DNA from: Cryobacterium levicorallinum
GTDB lineage: Bacteria > Actinomycetota > Actinomycetes > Actinomycetales > Microbacteriaceae
Direction of reading: 5' to 3'
Length of the DNA: 64,000 bases
Assembly (NCBI RefSeq): GCF_004402405.1
Contig: NZ_SOFE01000008.1
Span: forward strand, 150,371 to 214,370
The notes under the pieces are model-generated. The model was not told the DNA's origin. It was given only the letters and a program-made list of their open reading frames with translations, and did not search any database. The position numbers and the translations under genes are program-made. This document shows positions 27,431 through 35,916 of this stretch, piece after piece (position 1 is the first letter of the stretch; each line of letters begins with the position of its first letter).

Positions 27431-27485
27431 CAGGGCGAACCTGACCGGGTGGAATGTTCTCGGCGGCTCGCGCGTTGGGCCAAAT

Positions 27486-27923
27486 ATGCCCCTCATCGGA
27501 GAATACGAGCCAAGCACCGCCCAGTGGGTGCGCGACCAGGTCGACCTGTACGAGAAGTCCGGCGGAACCGAGGGCACGACTCTGCGTGACATGCCCGTGA
27601 TCGTACTCACCACCGTCGGCCTCAAGAGCGGCAAGTTGCGCAAGGCACCGCTCATGCGCGTCGAACACGACGGCCACTATGCCGCTGTCGCCTCGCTCGG
27701 TGGCAGCCCCAAAAACCCGGTCTGGTACGCCAACGTCATCGCGCACCCCGAGGTGGAGCTGCAAGACGGGCCCGAGAAGTGGGACATGCGCGCCCGCGAG
27801 ATCACCGGCGACGAAAAGGCCGTCTGGTGGGAGCGCGCCGTGGCAGCGTTCCCCGACTACGCCGCCTACCAGGTCAAGACCGAGCGGAAGATTCCGGTTT
27901 TCGTGCTCGAACCCATCGAATAA
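27486..27923 (+). CDS. Deazaflavin (F420)-dependent nitroreductase-family protein
   Basis: A 145-residue split-barrel protein of the DUF385/Ddn family. It shows the family elements [31 protein letters not shown], here interrupted at residue level only by normal variation, then [21 protein letters not shown] and the C-terminal [21 protein letters not shown]. Relatives use F420 or FMN to reduce quinones or nitroaromatics or to protect against oxidation. The ATG at 27486 gives the usual N-terminus. The stop TAA lies two bases from the GTG of the next gene, so the two are probably co-transcribed. Confidence 0.85.
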   Translation: MPLIGEYEPSTAQWVRDQVDLYEKSGGTEGTTLRDMPVIVLTTVGLKSGKLRKAPLMRVEHDGHYAAVASLGGSPKNPVWYANVIAHPEVELQDGPEKWDMRAREITGDEKAVWWERAVAAFPDYAAYQVKTERKIPVFVLEPIE

Positions 27924-27925
27924 AG

Positions 27926-28582
27926 GTGGCGAAAGCAGCCACCCGCAAGGCGTCGATCGACCGCATCACGCTGCCCGACCTCGCCGACGACGACGGGGCG
28001 CAGCTTTGCTCCGGCGACGGTCGCGAGGCCGAGCGCTACACCGGCGTGAACCTCGACGGCCGCGACCTGACCGGTATCACCTTCGGGGAGTGTGAATTTG
28101 CGGGAGTCTCGCTGCATGAGACCAAGCTGCGCGGAGCATCCTTCTCGGAATGTCTCGCCACTGATCTGCATGCCCCGGTGTTCAGCGCGCCGCGCTCGAA
28201 CTGGCGTGACGTGCAGCTCAACCACGCCCGACTCGGCTCGGTCGAGGCCTACGAGGCGACGCTGCGCTCGGTGCACATCGACGGGTCGAAGCTCGATTTC
28301 GTAAATCTGCGCAACGCGACCCTGACCGATGTGCTGCTGAGCAACTGCATTATCGACGAGCTCGACCTCGGCAGCGCCACCGTGCAGCGCCTCGAACTGC
28401 AGAACTGCCGCATCGGCACCCTCGATGTCGGCGGCGCCAAGCTCAAGGACGTCGACCTGCGCTCGAGTGACTTCTCGGCCGTCCACGGCCTCGAGGGCCT
28501 GCGCGGTGCCACGATCGACGATGCCCAGCTCGGCATGCTGGCGCCGCTTCTCGCCGCCCACCTCGGCCTGCGCGTCGAATAA
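27926..28582 (+). CDS. Pentapeptide-repeat-like protein
   Basis: A 218-residue protein made of irregular A(D/N)LxX pentapeptide repeats from about residue 38: VNLDGRDLTGITFGECEFAG, then KLRGASFSECLATDLHAP, LDFVNLRNATLTDVLLSNC, and a run of LELQNCRIGTLDVGGAKLKD ending in VDLRSSDFSAV. Such proteins fold as a right-handed quadrilateral beta-helix, and some mimic DNA against gyrase; no function is claimed here. GTG at 27926 sits right after the upstream stop with AAAGG before it. Confidence 0.82.
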   Translation: MAKAATRKASIDRITLPDLADDDGAQLCSGDGREAERYTGVNLDGRDLTGITFGECEFAGVSLHETKLRGASFSECLATDLHAPVFSAPRSNWRDVQLNHARLGSVEAYEATLRSVHIDGSKLDFVNLRNATLTDVLLSNCIIDELDLGSATVQRLELQNCRIGTLDVGGAKLKDVDLRSSDFSAVHGLEGLRGATIDDAQLGMLAPLLAAHLGLRVE

Positions 28583-28656
28583 ACAGGGCCTCGACGCCGC
28601 TCGATAAGCGGATGCCCGGGCCAGCCTCGTACGGCCGCCCGCGCGGGGTCGCCGCG

Positions 28657-29541
28657 TCAGGGAATCGCGACCGCGGTCAGCTCGAGGTCGGACTTCGGCT
28701 GGTCGCGCTGGGTCGCGATCGCAGCCCCGGCGGCCACGCAGACCACGACGATCGCGATCTGCTGCAGCAGCGTGAAGGTCTCGCCGAGCACGAGCGCGCC
28801 GAACCCGGCCGCGATCACCGGGCCGAAGCTTGTGATGATCGCGTACAGCCGAGGGCTGATCCGCCGCAGAATGTACGTGTCGAGTGTGTACGGGAAGGCC
28901 GAGGAAACCACTCCGACGAGCAGGAGCAACCCGACAACGCCCCAGGTGAACGCCGACAGGTCGAGGGTGAGCACGGCGAACGGCACCACGATCACGAGGC
29001 TGACCAGGCTGGCAATGGAGATACCCTCAAGGCCGGCAAATTCGGTCGCCACCCTGCGGGTCAGCAGGATGTAGCAAAACCAGGAAGCCGCTGCGGTCAG
29101 GGCGAGCGCAATGCCGAGCAGGTCGAGCGTGCCGTCCGACCAGGTCAACAGAAACACACCCCCGGCGGCGGCCGCGGCGCACACGAAGTCCAGGATGCGG
29201 CGGCTGGTAACGAGGGCGAGAGCGAACGGGCCGAGAAATTCAATGGTCGCCGCAACGCCCAGCCCGAGCATGCTCACGGCCTGGTAGAAGCTGAGATTCA
29301 TCACGGCGAGCACGACGCCGAGGGCAAGCGGCGGCCAGATGCGGCTCCAGGTCAGGTTCTTGAGCCTGGGCCGCGCCAGCGGCAGCACGACGATGACCAT
29401 GACGATTTGTCGGGCCGCAACGACGACCGGCGAGCCGACGAGGGGAATGAGCAGTCCGGCCAGCGACGAACCGAAATTGATGCTGACTTCGGTGGCGAGT
29501 TGAGCTCCCGCACCCTTCCACTGCCCCCGCTTGGTACGCAC
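28657..29541 (-). CDS. EamA/RhtA-type drug-metabolite transporter
   Basis: Ten-helix membrane protein of about 294 residues with two EamA repeats. Landmarks are ARQIVMVIVVLPLARPR, LGVVLAVMNLSFYQAVSMLG and ATIEFLGPFALALVTSRR in the first half and SPRLYAIITSFGPVIAAGFG then ALVLGETFTLLQQI in the second; these match the RhtA branch, which exports threonine and homoserine. The GTG at 29541 is preferred (AGGAG five bases upstream); longer in-frame starts give an Arg-rich N-terminus with no helix. The precise substrate is uncertain. Confidence 0.85.
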   Translation of the reverse strand: MRTKRGQWKGAGAQLATEVSINFGSSLAGLLIPLVGSPVVVAARQIVMVIVVLPLARPRLKNLTWSRIWPPLALGVVLAVMNLSFYQAVSMLGLGVAATIEFLGPFALALVTSRRILDFVCAAAAAGGVFLLTWSDGTLDLLGIALALTAAASWFCYILLTRRVATEFAGLEGISIASLVSLVIVVPFAVLTLDLSAFTWGVVGLLLLVGVVSSAFPYTLDTYILRRISPRLYAIITSFGPVIAAGFGALVLGETFTLLQQIAIVVVCVAAGAAIATQRDQPKSDLELTAVAIP

Positions 29542-29624
29542 ACTACTCCTGTCGGCGCCGTCAGGGCACCTAGCGAGGGTACCGCGCGCGGCATCCGCTC
29601 TGAGCATGCGCGGACGACCGCGGC

Positions 29625-29909
29625 CTAGGGCTGCAGCGGAACGAAGGTGTATTCGCTGGTCAAATGTTCGTGCTGGCAGGCACCGCAGTAGAGCACTCCG
29701 GACACGCGCATCGCGTCGACCCGGGAGGAGCATTGGATGACCTTGGGCCCACAGCACGGCGAGATCACCATGAAGCCACCCGATTCGGCCGGATCGTGAC
29801 CGCTCAATCCGCGGTAGTGATGCACTCCCTCGCAGGGGAGAAGAGACTCGAAGTCGAGCTGCTCCACACTGTGCTCATCGACTTCGTGTCGGTCTAGTAA
29901 TGCATCCAT
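29625..29909 (-). CDS. Conserved small cysteine-containing protein of unknown function
   Basis: A 94-residue protein not recognised by name. It contains SPCCGPKVIQC and, near the end, LYCGACQHEH, an arrangement of Cys pairs compatible with a zinc ribbon. The N-terminal third is acidic (DRHEVDEHSVEQLDFESLLP). It lies 84 bases upstream of the EamA gene on the same strand. Composition and codon use match those of neighbouring genes. Confidence 0.6.
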   Translation of the reverse strand: MDALLDRHEVDEHSVEQLDFESLLPCEGVHHYRGLSGHDPAESGGFMVISPCCGPKVIQCSSRVDAMRVSGVLYCGACQHEHLTSEYTFVPLQP

Positions 29910-30084
29910 GAATTAACAGCCGTTCTCGGTAATTCCCAGCCGCCATGCTGGGCCACGTCAACCGGTGGCGACCAGCCCGGTTGAACGACGACCCGAGGTC
30001 GCCAGCACTACCAACCGGGGACCGGGGCTGGAACGAGTTTCGACTGCGTAAAAATGTGATGCCTCCTACGGGTAAGAGGCCTCC

Positions 30085-30124
30085 GTGTCGGCTACGTGTC
30101 CGCTACGTGTCCGCTACGTGTCCG
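30085..30124. repeat. 11-bp tandem repeat
   Basis: GTGTCGGCTAC, GTGTCCGCTAC, GTGTCCGCTAC and a partial GTGTCCG follow one another without gaps. It is non-coding, and the unit is not a multiple of three. Confidence 0.9.
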
Positions 30125-30198
30125 TGCATAGTACGCTTCCATCCTGAAAAAGCTAGTGCGCCTTTGTGGGCGCTCCCCGCCTACCCCGGCCATCTCCC

Positions 30199-30257
30199 TC
30201 GAGAGCGGGAAATGTGTTGCTTCACGGGTGCTGAGGCAGCAATTATCCCGCTCTCGC
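30199..30257 (-). terminator. Bipartite palindrome, copy B, behind the pilus operon
   Basis: Arms GAGAGCGGGA (30201-30210) and TCCCGCTCTC (30246-30255) enclose an inner stem TGCTTCA/TGAGGCA that uses one G-T pair. It begins 16 bases after the last stop codon of the leftward pilus operon. In minus orientation it aligns without gaps over 57 bases to copy A (1907-1963). Confidence 0.6.
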
Positions 30258-30271
30258 GGAAGGGGATGCTG

Positions 30272-30718
30272 CTAGTGGAACACAGCCCGGGACACCACCG
30301 TCACCTCAAGCGGCACCCCGTCGGGAACCACGAGGGTGAGCACGGGTGGGCGCCACCACGACCGCAGGGTCACCGACGCGCTCTGCCCATCAGCGGATGC
30401 CGCGCTCGTCACGCCGAGCGCCTCGAACGAGGGATGGGGAACGAGGCGCAGGTACTCGTCCACCGCGGCCGACACGTCATCGGAGCGCAGCTGCGGCCGG
30501 GGGCCCACCATGCCGACCTGCACCTCGCCGAGGGTGAAGGCCTCGGACCCGGCGAGCGCCGCCCCGTCGGCGAGGCTCAGCAGCCGCTTGTGCTCGAGGT
30601 AAAGCGACGTCGCTGAGAGTGCCACGAGCACGAGGCTCAGGGCGAGGAAGCCGTAGAAGATGATGAGCAGCAGGGTCGACCCGTCTTCGGCCCCGGCGTG
30701 CGGCAGGCGCCCGCTCAT
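30272..30718 (-). CDS. TadG-like pilus assembly protein
   Basis: Last gene of the Tad operon, 148 residues. EDGSTLLLIIFYGFLALSLV is the type-IV-pilin-like N-terminal helix of Flp-assembly TadG/TadE proteins, followed by SLYLEHKRLLSLADGAALAGSEAF, the hallmark of the TadG N-terminal domain. The short length means that the large C-terminal vWA domain of Proteobacterial TadG is absent, as is usual in actinobacteria. The ATG at 30718 overlaps the stop of the preceding gene by four bases; frames extending upstream are antisense-like Arg-rich sequence. Confidence 0.85.
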   Translation of the reverse strand: MSGRLPHAGAEDGSTLLLIIFYGFLALSLVLVALSATSLYLEHKRLLSLADGAALAGSEAFTLGEVQVGMVGPRPQLRSDDVSAAVDEYLRLVPHPSFEALGVTSAASADGQSASVTLRSWWRPPVLTLVVPDGVPLEVTVVSRAVFH

Positions 30719-31188
30719 TCGAGGCCGCCAAATCGGGACACGATCTGCGTCGATGCCGCGGTCATCGGCACGCTCGCGCTCTGCTCGAGCGCGAGCAGGT
30801 CGGGCACGAGCGGCAGGGCGATGCCGATGCGCACGGTGACCGTCACGAGAGCCTGGCGGGTGAGGCATCGGCTCGGCCCACCGGAGCACTCGATCTGCAC
30901 CTCGGCATCTCCGGCATCCAGTCCGTAGTCTTCGAGCGCGAAGGCCACGGCGCGCCGAGCGCGCTCGGTCGCCGTGGCCTGGTCCGGCGCCTGCACGTAG
31001 ACCCTGGCTGCCTGCCGCGCGGCTCCCTCCACGGCGAGCGCACCGCCCTGCAACGACGACAGGGCGAGCACGAGGTAGACCAGCGGAACCAGCAGGATCA
31101 TTCCCGCCGTGATGAATTCCAGCGAGGCCGAACCGGCCTCACTTCCAGGCGCCCCGGAGCGACTACTCCAGCGTTTCGACCGCGGCAT
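30715..31188 (-). CDS. TadE-family pilus protein (second copy)
   Basis: A 157-residue protein. A short basic leader, then GSEAGSASLEFITAGMILLV, where the Glu-Phe pair after small residues resembles a pseudopilin cleavage and assembly site, and a long hydrophobic helix. VEGAARQAARVYVQA is the typical TadE follow-on helix. A Cys pair (IECSGGPSRC) may form a disulphide outside the cell. The ATG at 31188 overlaps the end of the preceding TadE gene by 26 bases. Confidence 0.85.
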   Translation of the reverse strand: MPRSKRWSSRSGAPGSEAGSASLEFITAGMILLVPLVYLVLALSSLQGGALAVEGAARQAARVYVQAPDQATATERARRAVAFALEDYGLDAGDAEVQIECSGGPSRCLTRQALVTVTVRIGIALPLVPDLLALEQSASVPMTAASTQIVSRFGGLE

Positions 31189-31585
31189 GCGCGACCACCT
31201 CCAGTCCGCGCGGGGCACCGAGCAGGCCCATCAGTGGCAGCGGCGCCACCACCCGCACTTCGACGCTCGGGTAGTCGGCACGGGTGCCGTAGCGAGCGAC
31301 CACATCGGTGGCATAGGTCAATCCGATGGCGGTCGTGATCAGATCGCGCGTTCGCGCAGCTCCGGCGGGCAGGCTGCTATCGGCGAGTGTGGCATAGCGG
31401 GCGCCCTCGGCCGCGGCATCGAGCACAGTGTTGCGAATGTGCAGCGCGAGCGCCAGCTGCATGACCATGAGCGTGAGAAAGGTCAGCAACGACACCACCA
31501 TGACAAACTCGGCCACGGCGCTACCCGCCTCGTCGCGCAACTCGTGAAGGCGCAACCAGGCGAGCCGCCGCATCCGCTTATGCAT
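31163..31585 (-). CDS. TadE-family pilus protein (first copy)
   Basis: A 140-residue minor pilin-like protein. DEAGSAVAEFVMVVSLLTFL gives the EF-type assembly motif and membrane helix; LHIRNTVLDAAAEGARYATLADSSL is the TadE consensus helix. It lies seven bases downstream of the small Flp-like pilin gene and overlaps the next TadE gene, consistent with one transcript. Confidence 0.88.
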   Translation of the reverse strand: MHKRMRRLAWLRLHELRDEAGSAVAEFVMVVSLLTFLTLMVMQLALALHIRNTVLDAAAEGARYATLADSSLPAGAARTRDLITTAIGLTYATDVVARYGTRADYPSVEVRVVAPLPLMGLLGAPRGLEVVAHAAVETLE

Positions 31586-31592
31586 GGGTCGG

Positions 31593-31769
31593 TCAGAAAC
31601 TGCTGACGCGATCCATGGCCTGCTGGAAGACCCCGCTGAGGGCCGGACCGGCGAGCCCCCAGATGATCAAAACCAAACCGGCCGTCATGAGCGTGATCAG
31701 CACCCAACCGGGCACGTCACCCGTCTCGTCGCGGAGCAGACCCTTGAGGCGAAGCATGATTCGGGACAT
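31593..31769 (-). CDS. Short Flp-like pilin
   Basis: A 58-residue protein: basic leader, DETGDVPGWVLITLMTAGLV and a continuing hydrophobic helix, then a short hydrophilic end (QQAMDRVSSF). Size, position between tadC and the TadE genes, and the single helix suit the structural pilin or a small pilus component of actinobacterial Tad loci. It is easy to overlook because a long antisense-like frame covers it. AGAAAAGAGA precedes the ATG at 31769. Confidence 0.8.
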   Translation of the reverse strand: MSRIMLRLKGLLRDETGDVPGWVLITLMTAGLVLIIWGLAGPALSGVFQQAMDRVSSF

Positions 31770-31813
31770 GGCATTCTCTTTTCTGGTGAGCGGAACGGTA
31801 CCGGGCAGTGCGT

Positions 31814-32755
31814 TTAGAAGCCGGACTGCAGAACAACCAGGCCGGGAAATACAGCGAATAGAACGGTCATCGGCAAAATCAGAAAAACCAGCGGCACGAG
31901 CATGGCAACTTCCTTCTTGCCGGCCATCTCGAGTAGCGAGCGTTTCGTCTGGTCGCGGGAATCCTGGGCCTGCGCGCGCAACACCTCGGCGATCGGCGAG
32001 CCCCGGTCGAGAGCACCGGTGACCTGATCGACAAATCGGGTCACCTCCGGCAACTGGATGCTCCGCGACAGCGCCAAGAGCGCCACCCCGAGCGGTACCC
32101 CCGCGTGCACCTCGGTGATCACCCCCGCGAATTCTCGCGACAGCTCCCCCGAACTCGTGCGGGACACCCGCCGGATCGAATCCAGGATGCCTTCCCCCGC
32201 CGACAGCGAGAGGGTGAGAAATTCGAGAATGGTCGGCAACTCGCTGCGCATGCGGGCCAACCGGGCGGTGGCGGCCCGTTGCAGGAGCCAGTCCCGCAAC
32301 ACGGCGCCACCGATTCCCGCCACGAACGGCACTACCACGCGCGCCGGCCACGGCAGTTCCGGCAGGGTGACGATGGTGATCACCGTGCCGGCGGCAAAGG
32401 CGAGAAGCGCCCAGACCAGTTGCACCGAGCGAAACTCCAGCGCGGTCTTCGCCGAGCCTGACTGGTGGAGCCGGCGCGCGATGAACTCGCTGCCGCCGAG
32501 CAGGTTCGACAACCCGCGGGTGAGCGCCCCGAACAGCGGCGCAAACAGGCTGCCCAGCACAGGAATCGGGTTGACGGTTTTTCGGGCGACGATGCTGCGG
32601 GCTTCGGCGGAGACGTCGAGAATGTACGGCACGACCCGATCGATCAGACGGGGCCGGGTCAGCCGCGGCGTCAGGCTCACGAGCGACCACAGCCCCACAC
32701 CGAGACCGCTGCCGCAGAGGACGGCCCAGCCCAGGCTCGCGCTCATGGCCTGCAC
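31814..32755 (-). CDS. tadC: TadC, type II secretion F-domain protein
   Basis: Inner-membrane platform protein of the Tad pilus (313 residues). The C-terminal half holds the T2SSF domain: LPTILEFLTLSLSAGEGILD, SRTSSGELSREFAGVITEV, GVPLGVALLALSRSIQLPEV and the family RSLLEMAGKKEVAMLVPLVF followed by a C-terminal helix pair. It acts with TadB to anchor the ATPase. The ATG at 32755 lies seven bases past the tadB stop. Confidence 0.92.
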   Translation of the reverse strand: MQAMSASLGWAVLCGSGLGVGLWSLVSLTPRLTRPRLIDRVVPYILDVSAEARSIVARKTVNPIPVLGSLFAPLFGALTRGLSNLLGGSEFIARRLHQSGSAKTALEFRSVQLVWALLAFAAGTVITIVTLPELPWPARVVVPFVAGIGGAVLRDWLLQRAATARLARMRSELPTILEFLTLSLSAGEGILDSIRRVSRTSSGELSREFAGVITEVHAGVPLGVALLALSRSIQLPEVTRFVDQVTGALDRGSPIAEVLRAQAQDSRDQTKRSLLEMAGKKEVAMLVPLVFLILPMTVLFAVFPGLVVLQSGF

Positions 32756-32762
32756 CCGCCGG

Positions 32763-33626
32763 CTACGCGAACCATCGGCGTTCCTCCGGCAGCCGGCCGA
32801 GCGCGAGCATGACCCGGTAGGCCACGATTGACAGGGCCAGGCCGCTCGCGATCACGGCGACGCCAGCCGGCGAGTTGTAGGCGACGGCAGCCTCCGGGCG
32901 GGACGCGAGCAGCACCAGGATAATCCACGGTGCGGCCACCCCCAGTCGAGCCGCATTGACGACCCAGGACTGCCGCGCCTCAACTTCGAGCCGTACCGCG
33001 GCATCCTGCCGTAGCCAGGCTGCGAGGCTGCGCAGCACCACGGTGAGGTCGCTTCCACCCACTTCCCGGGCCATGCGCAGGGTTTCCAGGATGCGATCGG
33101 CGACCGGATCGGCGAGGGAGCGTTTGAGTTCGTCGACGCAGTAGCTGAAATTGCCGGTGGCCCGGTACTCCCGCTCGAACTGGGCAAACGCCGTGCGGGT
33201 GGCCACCGGTCCGGCCTGAGCGAGGCTACTCACGCTGTCGGGCAGGGCCAGCCCGGAACGCAGTGCCGACACGAGATGGTCGACGACATCGGGCCAGACC
33301 GTGCGATTGGCCCGGCGCCGGGCCGCGGCCCGCCACGAGACGATCAGCCACGGCAGCAGCACTCCGACCAGTCCGGCGACGGCGCTCAGGGCCTGTACGG
33401 CGAACAGGCCCTGCATCAGGGCAGCGGATGCCACACCCACGATCGTCGACACCGCCAGGAACGCCGACACCGGCACTGACCGCAGCCCGCCCTGAACCAG
33501 GCGCACCCGCATCCGCTCCCCGGCGCCCGCCCGGCCTCCCGCGGATACAGCGCCGGCCGGCCAGAGAAACGGCGCCAGCAGCAGCACGAGCCCACTCCCG
33601 AGCAGGCACCCCAGCACGAGAGTCAT
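32763..33626 (-). CDS. tadB: TadB, type II secretion F-domain protein
   Basis: Second platform protein (287 residues). Helices occur at both ends and the T2SSF domain lies in the middle: WPDVVDHLVSALRSGLALPD, ATGNFSYCVDELKRSLADPV, LETLRMAREVGGSDLTVVLR, then QSWVVNAARLGVAAPWIILVLL. Its ATG overlaps the tadA stop by four bases. Confidence 0.92.
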   Translation of the reverse strand: MTLVLGCLLGSGLVLLLAPFLWPAGAVSAGGRAGAGERMRVRLVQGGLRSVPVSAFLAVSTIVGVASAALMQGLFAVQALSAVAGLVGVLLPWLIVSWRAAARRRANRTVWPDVVDHLVSALRSGLALPDSVSSLAQAGPVATRTAFAQFEREYRATGNFSYCVDELKRSLADPVADRILETLRMAREVGGSDLTVVLRSLAAWLRQDAAVRLEVEARQSWVVNAARLGVAAPWIILVLLASRPEAAVAYNSPAGVAVIASGLALSIVAYRVMLALGRLPEERRWFA

Positions 33627-34855
33627 GCGGCACCCTGCCGCAACACCAGTGCCGGGTCGACGCCGGCGGCACGAAATTTGGCGAGCTTGGTGGGATGCGA
33701 GCCGGTCGGCTCGAGGTGCCCGTGCGGGGACAGAAACAGGGGGCTCGCCTCGATCGTCGAGCCGGCCAGTTGGCCGCTCGGCGCAATGATCTCGGTGACC
33801 CGGCGACGGCCGTGCCGATCAATCTCGCAGTGCACCACGATGTCGATGCAGCCGGCCACCGTCGGCAGCACGAACGACGAGTCGATGTTGCGGCCGGCCA
33901 GCAGCGGCAGGGTGGAGAGCTTGGCCAGCGCGTCCCTGGCACTGTTGGCATGAATCGAGCACATTCCGGGGAGCCCGCTATTAAGGGCGATCAGCAGGTC
34001 GAGGCTTTCAGCCTCGCGCACCTCACCGACCACTAGCCGGTCGGGCCGCATGCGCAGGGATTCCTTGATCAGGCGGCGCAGGGTGATTTCGCCGGTGCCC
34101 TCGAGGCTGGGCTGCCGGCACTGCATCGCGACGACGTCTCGTGCCGACAGATCGAGTTCGAAGGTCTCCTCGACGGTCACGATGCGCTCACCCGGCCGCG
34201 TCGACGAGAGCAAGGCGTTCAGCATCGTGGTCTTGCCGGTCTGGGTGGCGCCGGAGACCAGAATATTCTGGCCGCCGAGCACGCAGATCCGCAGAAAATC
34301 GGCGGCCTGCTGGGTGAGTGAGCCGAGCCCGACGAGCTGGTTCAGATCGCGAATACGCCGGGTGAACTTGCGGATGTTCACCGCCCAATATTTTCGCGTT
34401 ATATCTGGGATCACGACGTGAAGTCGGGAACCGTCCGGTAGCGAGGCGTCGACGAACGGCGACAAGAGGTCGACTCGGCGACCGGACGCCTGCAGCATCC
34501 GCTCAACGAGGTCGCGCACGTCCTGCTCGCCGAGCAGCAGCGTGGTCAGCTCTGGGACCCCGTCGCGGGCGACGAATACCCGGGCCGGCCCATTGATCCA
34601 AATCTCTTCGATCTCCGGATCATCCAGAAACGGCTGCAAGACGCCGAAACCGGTCAGCGCGGCCACAACCTCGCGGGCGGCCTGGTGCTCGTCGGCGATC
34701 ATCGGCGCGAGCCCGCTGAGCGCCCGCTCGCTGTACCGGCGCAGTTCGTCGCGCACGTACTGCTCGACCAGCGCGTTATTGGCCGCCAGGTCGACGCCCT
34801 CGCGGCGCACCCGCGATCGCACTTGCTCTGTGATGATACGAACGGCTTCGGTCAT
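33623..34855 (-). CDS. tadA: TadA/CpaF, secretion ATPase of the Tad pilus
   Basis: Hexameric ATPase that powers pilus assembly (410 residues). It has the N-terminal domain with PEIEEIWINGPARVFVARDG, the Walker A GATQTGKTTM, the Asp box VTVEETFELDL, Walker B RMRPDRLVVGEVREAESLDL and the His box GMCSIHANSARDAL. First gene of the operon tadA-tadB-tadC-pilin-tadE-tadE-tadG. No TadZ, RcpC or prepilin peptidase (TadV) is found in the window, so processing must depend on genes elsewhere. Confidence 0.95.
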   Translation of the reverse strand: MTEAVRIITEQVRSRVRREGVDLAANNALVEQYVRDELRRYSERALSGLAPMIADEHQAAREVVAALTGFGVLQPFLDDPEIEEIWINGPARVFVARDGVPELTTLLLGEQDVRDLVERMLQASGRRVDLLSPFVDASLPDGSRLHVVIPDITRKYWAVNIRKFTRRIRDLNQLVGLGSLTQQAADFLRICVLGGQNILVSGATQTGKTTMLNALLSSTRPGERIVTVEETFELDLSARDVVAMQCRQPSLEGTGEITLRRLIKESLRMRPDRLVVGEVREAESLDLLIALNSGLPGMCSIHANSARDALAKLSTLPLLAGRNIDSSFVLPTVAGCIDIVVHCEIDRHGRRRVTEIIAPSGQLAGSTIEASPLFLSPHGHLEPTGSHPTKLAKFRAAGVDPALVLRQGAA

Positions 34856-34938
34856 CCCCGTATAATGGCCTCATTTGCCGTTCTGCGTATAAGTTATCCA
34901 CAGGGCTTGTTTTTAGGTGCCCCGAGCCCCAAAAATGG

Positions 34939-34967
34939 TCGCAACGGATGCCGGGCATCCGTTGCGA
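34939..34967 (-). terminator. Terminator behind the dehydrogenase operon
   Basis: TCGCAACGGATGCC and GGCATCCGTTGCGA are perfect 14-base arms with one base between them. On the minus strand the stem is followed by CCATTTTT. It lies 22 bases past the stop of the leftward dehydrogenase gene and separates it from tadA. Confidence 0.8.
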
Positions 34968-34988
34968 TTATCAGCGATCGACCCAGCG

Positions 34989-35819
34989 TCAGCGCGCTGA
35001 CCAGCCGCCGTCCATCGTGTAGCTCGACCCGGTGACCATGGCAGCATCGTCGGAGGCGAGCCAGGCCACGAGCGACCCGACCTCGGCTGGTTCAACCAGT
35101 CGTTTGATCGCGCTCTCGGTGAGCATGATCTTGCTGAGCACCTCGGCCTCCGGAATACCGTGCACCAGAGCCTGGTCGGTGATCTGCTTCTCGACCAGGG
35201 GGGTGCGCACGTAACCGGGGGCCACGCAGTTGCTCGTCACTCCGTGCGCCCCGCCCTCGAGGGCGGTCACCTTGGACAGGCCTTCAAGCCCGTGCTTGGC
35301 CGAGACATAGGCACTCTTGAACGGCGAGGCACGAATGCCGTGCACCGAGGACACGTTGATGATGCGCCCAAAGTTCGCCGCGTACATCTGCGGCAGTACG
35401 GCCCGAATCAACAGGAACGGGGCCTCCAGCATAAGCGTGAGAATGTTGTGAAAATCGGCCGGATTGAAGTCCTGGATCGGATTGATCCGCTGAATTCCCG
35501 CGTTATTGACCAGAATGTCGACGCCGTCGAGAGCAGTGGCAAGAGCGTTATCGGTGAGGGCCTCGGTGGCCATCAGGTTGACGGTCCAGATTGATCCACC
35601 GACCTCCTCGGCCAGGGCGGTCGCCTCCGCTGTGTCGATGTCGGCGACGACGACGTGCGCGCCCCGAGCGGCGAGCGTTCGAACGACGGCCGCGCCGATT
35701 CCGCTCGCCCCGCCGGTGACGAAGGCGCGACGACCGGCGAGGGGCTGGCTCAGGGTTCGAACGGAGACGCTGCTGGCAAGGAAGGTGTTGGCGCTGACGG
35801 CGTCGGTGAGATCAGTCAT
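34989..35819 (-). CDS. Short-chain dehydrogenase, probable 3-hydroxybutyrate dehydrogenase
   Basis: NAD-dependent SDR of 276 residues: nucleotide loop VTGGASGIGAAVV (TGxxxGIG), VADID acidic residue after the second strand (NAD preference), NNAG, catalytic Ser in NVSSVHG and YVSAK. The substrate-side motifs (HGIRASPFKSAYVSAKHGLEG, and APGYVRTPLVEKQI then a Q-x-H-GIPEAEV lid) match bacterial D-3-hydroxybutyrate dehydrogenases. AAGGAA lies five bases before the ATG at 35819. It follows an MHS transporter gene on the same strand, suggesting uptake and oxidation of a hydroxy acid. Confidence 0.85.
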   Translation of the reverse strand: MTDLTDAVSANTFLASSVSVRTLSQPLAGRRAFVTGGASGIGAAVVRTLAARGAHVVVADIDTAEATALAEEVGGSIWTVNLMATEALTDNALATALDGVDILVNNAGIQRINPIQDFNPADFHNILTLMLEAPFLLIRAVLPQMYAANFGRIINVSSVHGIRASPFKSAYVSAKHGLEGLSKVTALEGGAHGVTSNCVAPGYVRTPLVEKQITDQALVHGIPEAEVLSKIMLTESAIKRLVEPAEVGSLVAWLASDDAAMVTGSSYTMDGGWSAR

Positions 35820-35916
35820 TTGGTTCCTTTTGGTTGCGCGATCGCTGCAGGGTGGGTCGGTCTGAGGCGGGGCACCCACGGCGCCCCACCTCAGACGATC
35901 GAATGAGTTGAGCCGG

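Larger units (their letters stand above)
29910..30271. other. Non-coding stretch between the small Cys protein and the pilus operon
   Basis: No credible gene. It holds an 11-bp tandem repeat (30085-30124) and a bipartite palindrome (30199-30257), annotated separately, plus a weak GCCTC/GAGGC hairpin at 30061-30080. Confidence 0.7.

Noticed and set aside
28612..29628. Plus-strand open frame over the EamA gene
   Set aside because: Composition (Glu/Gln/Arg/His-rich) is that of an antisense shadow; the minus strand encodes ten helices.
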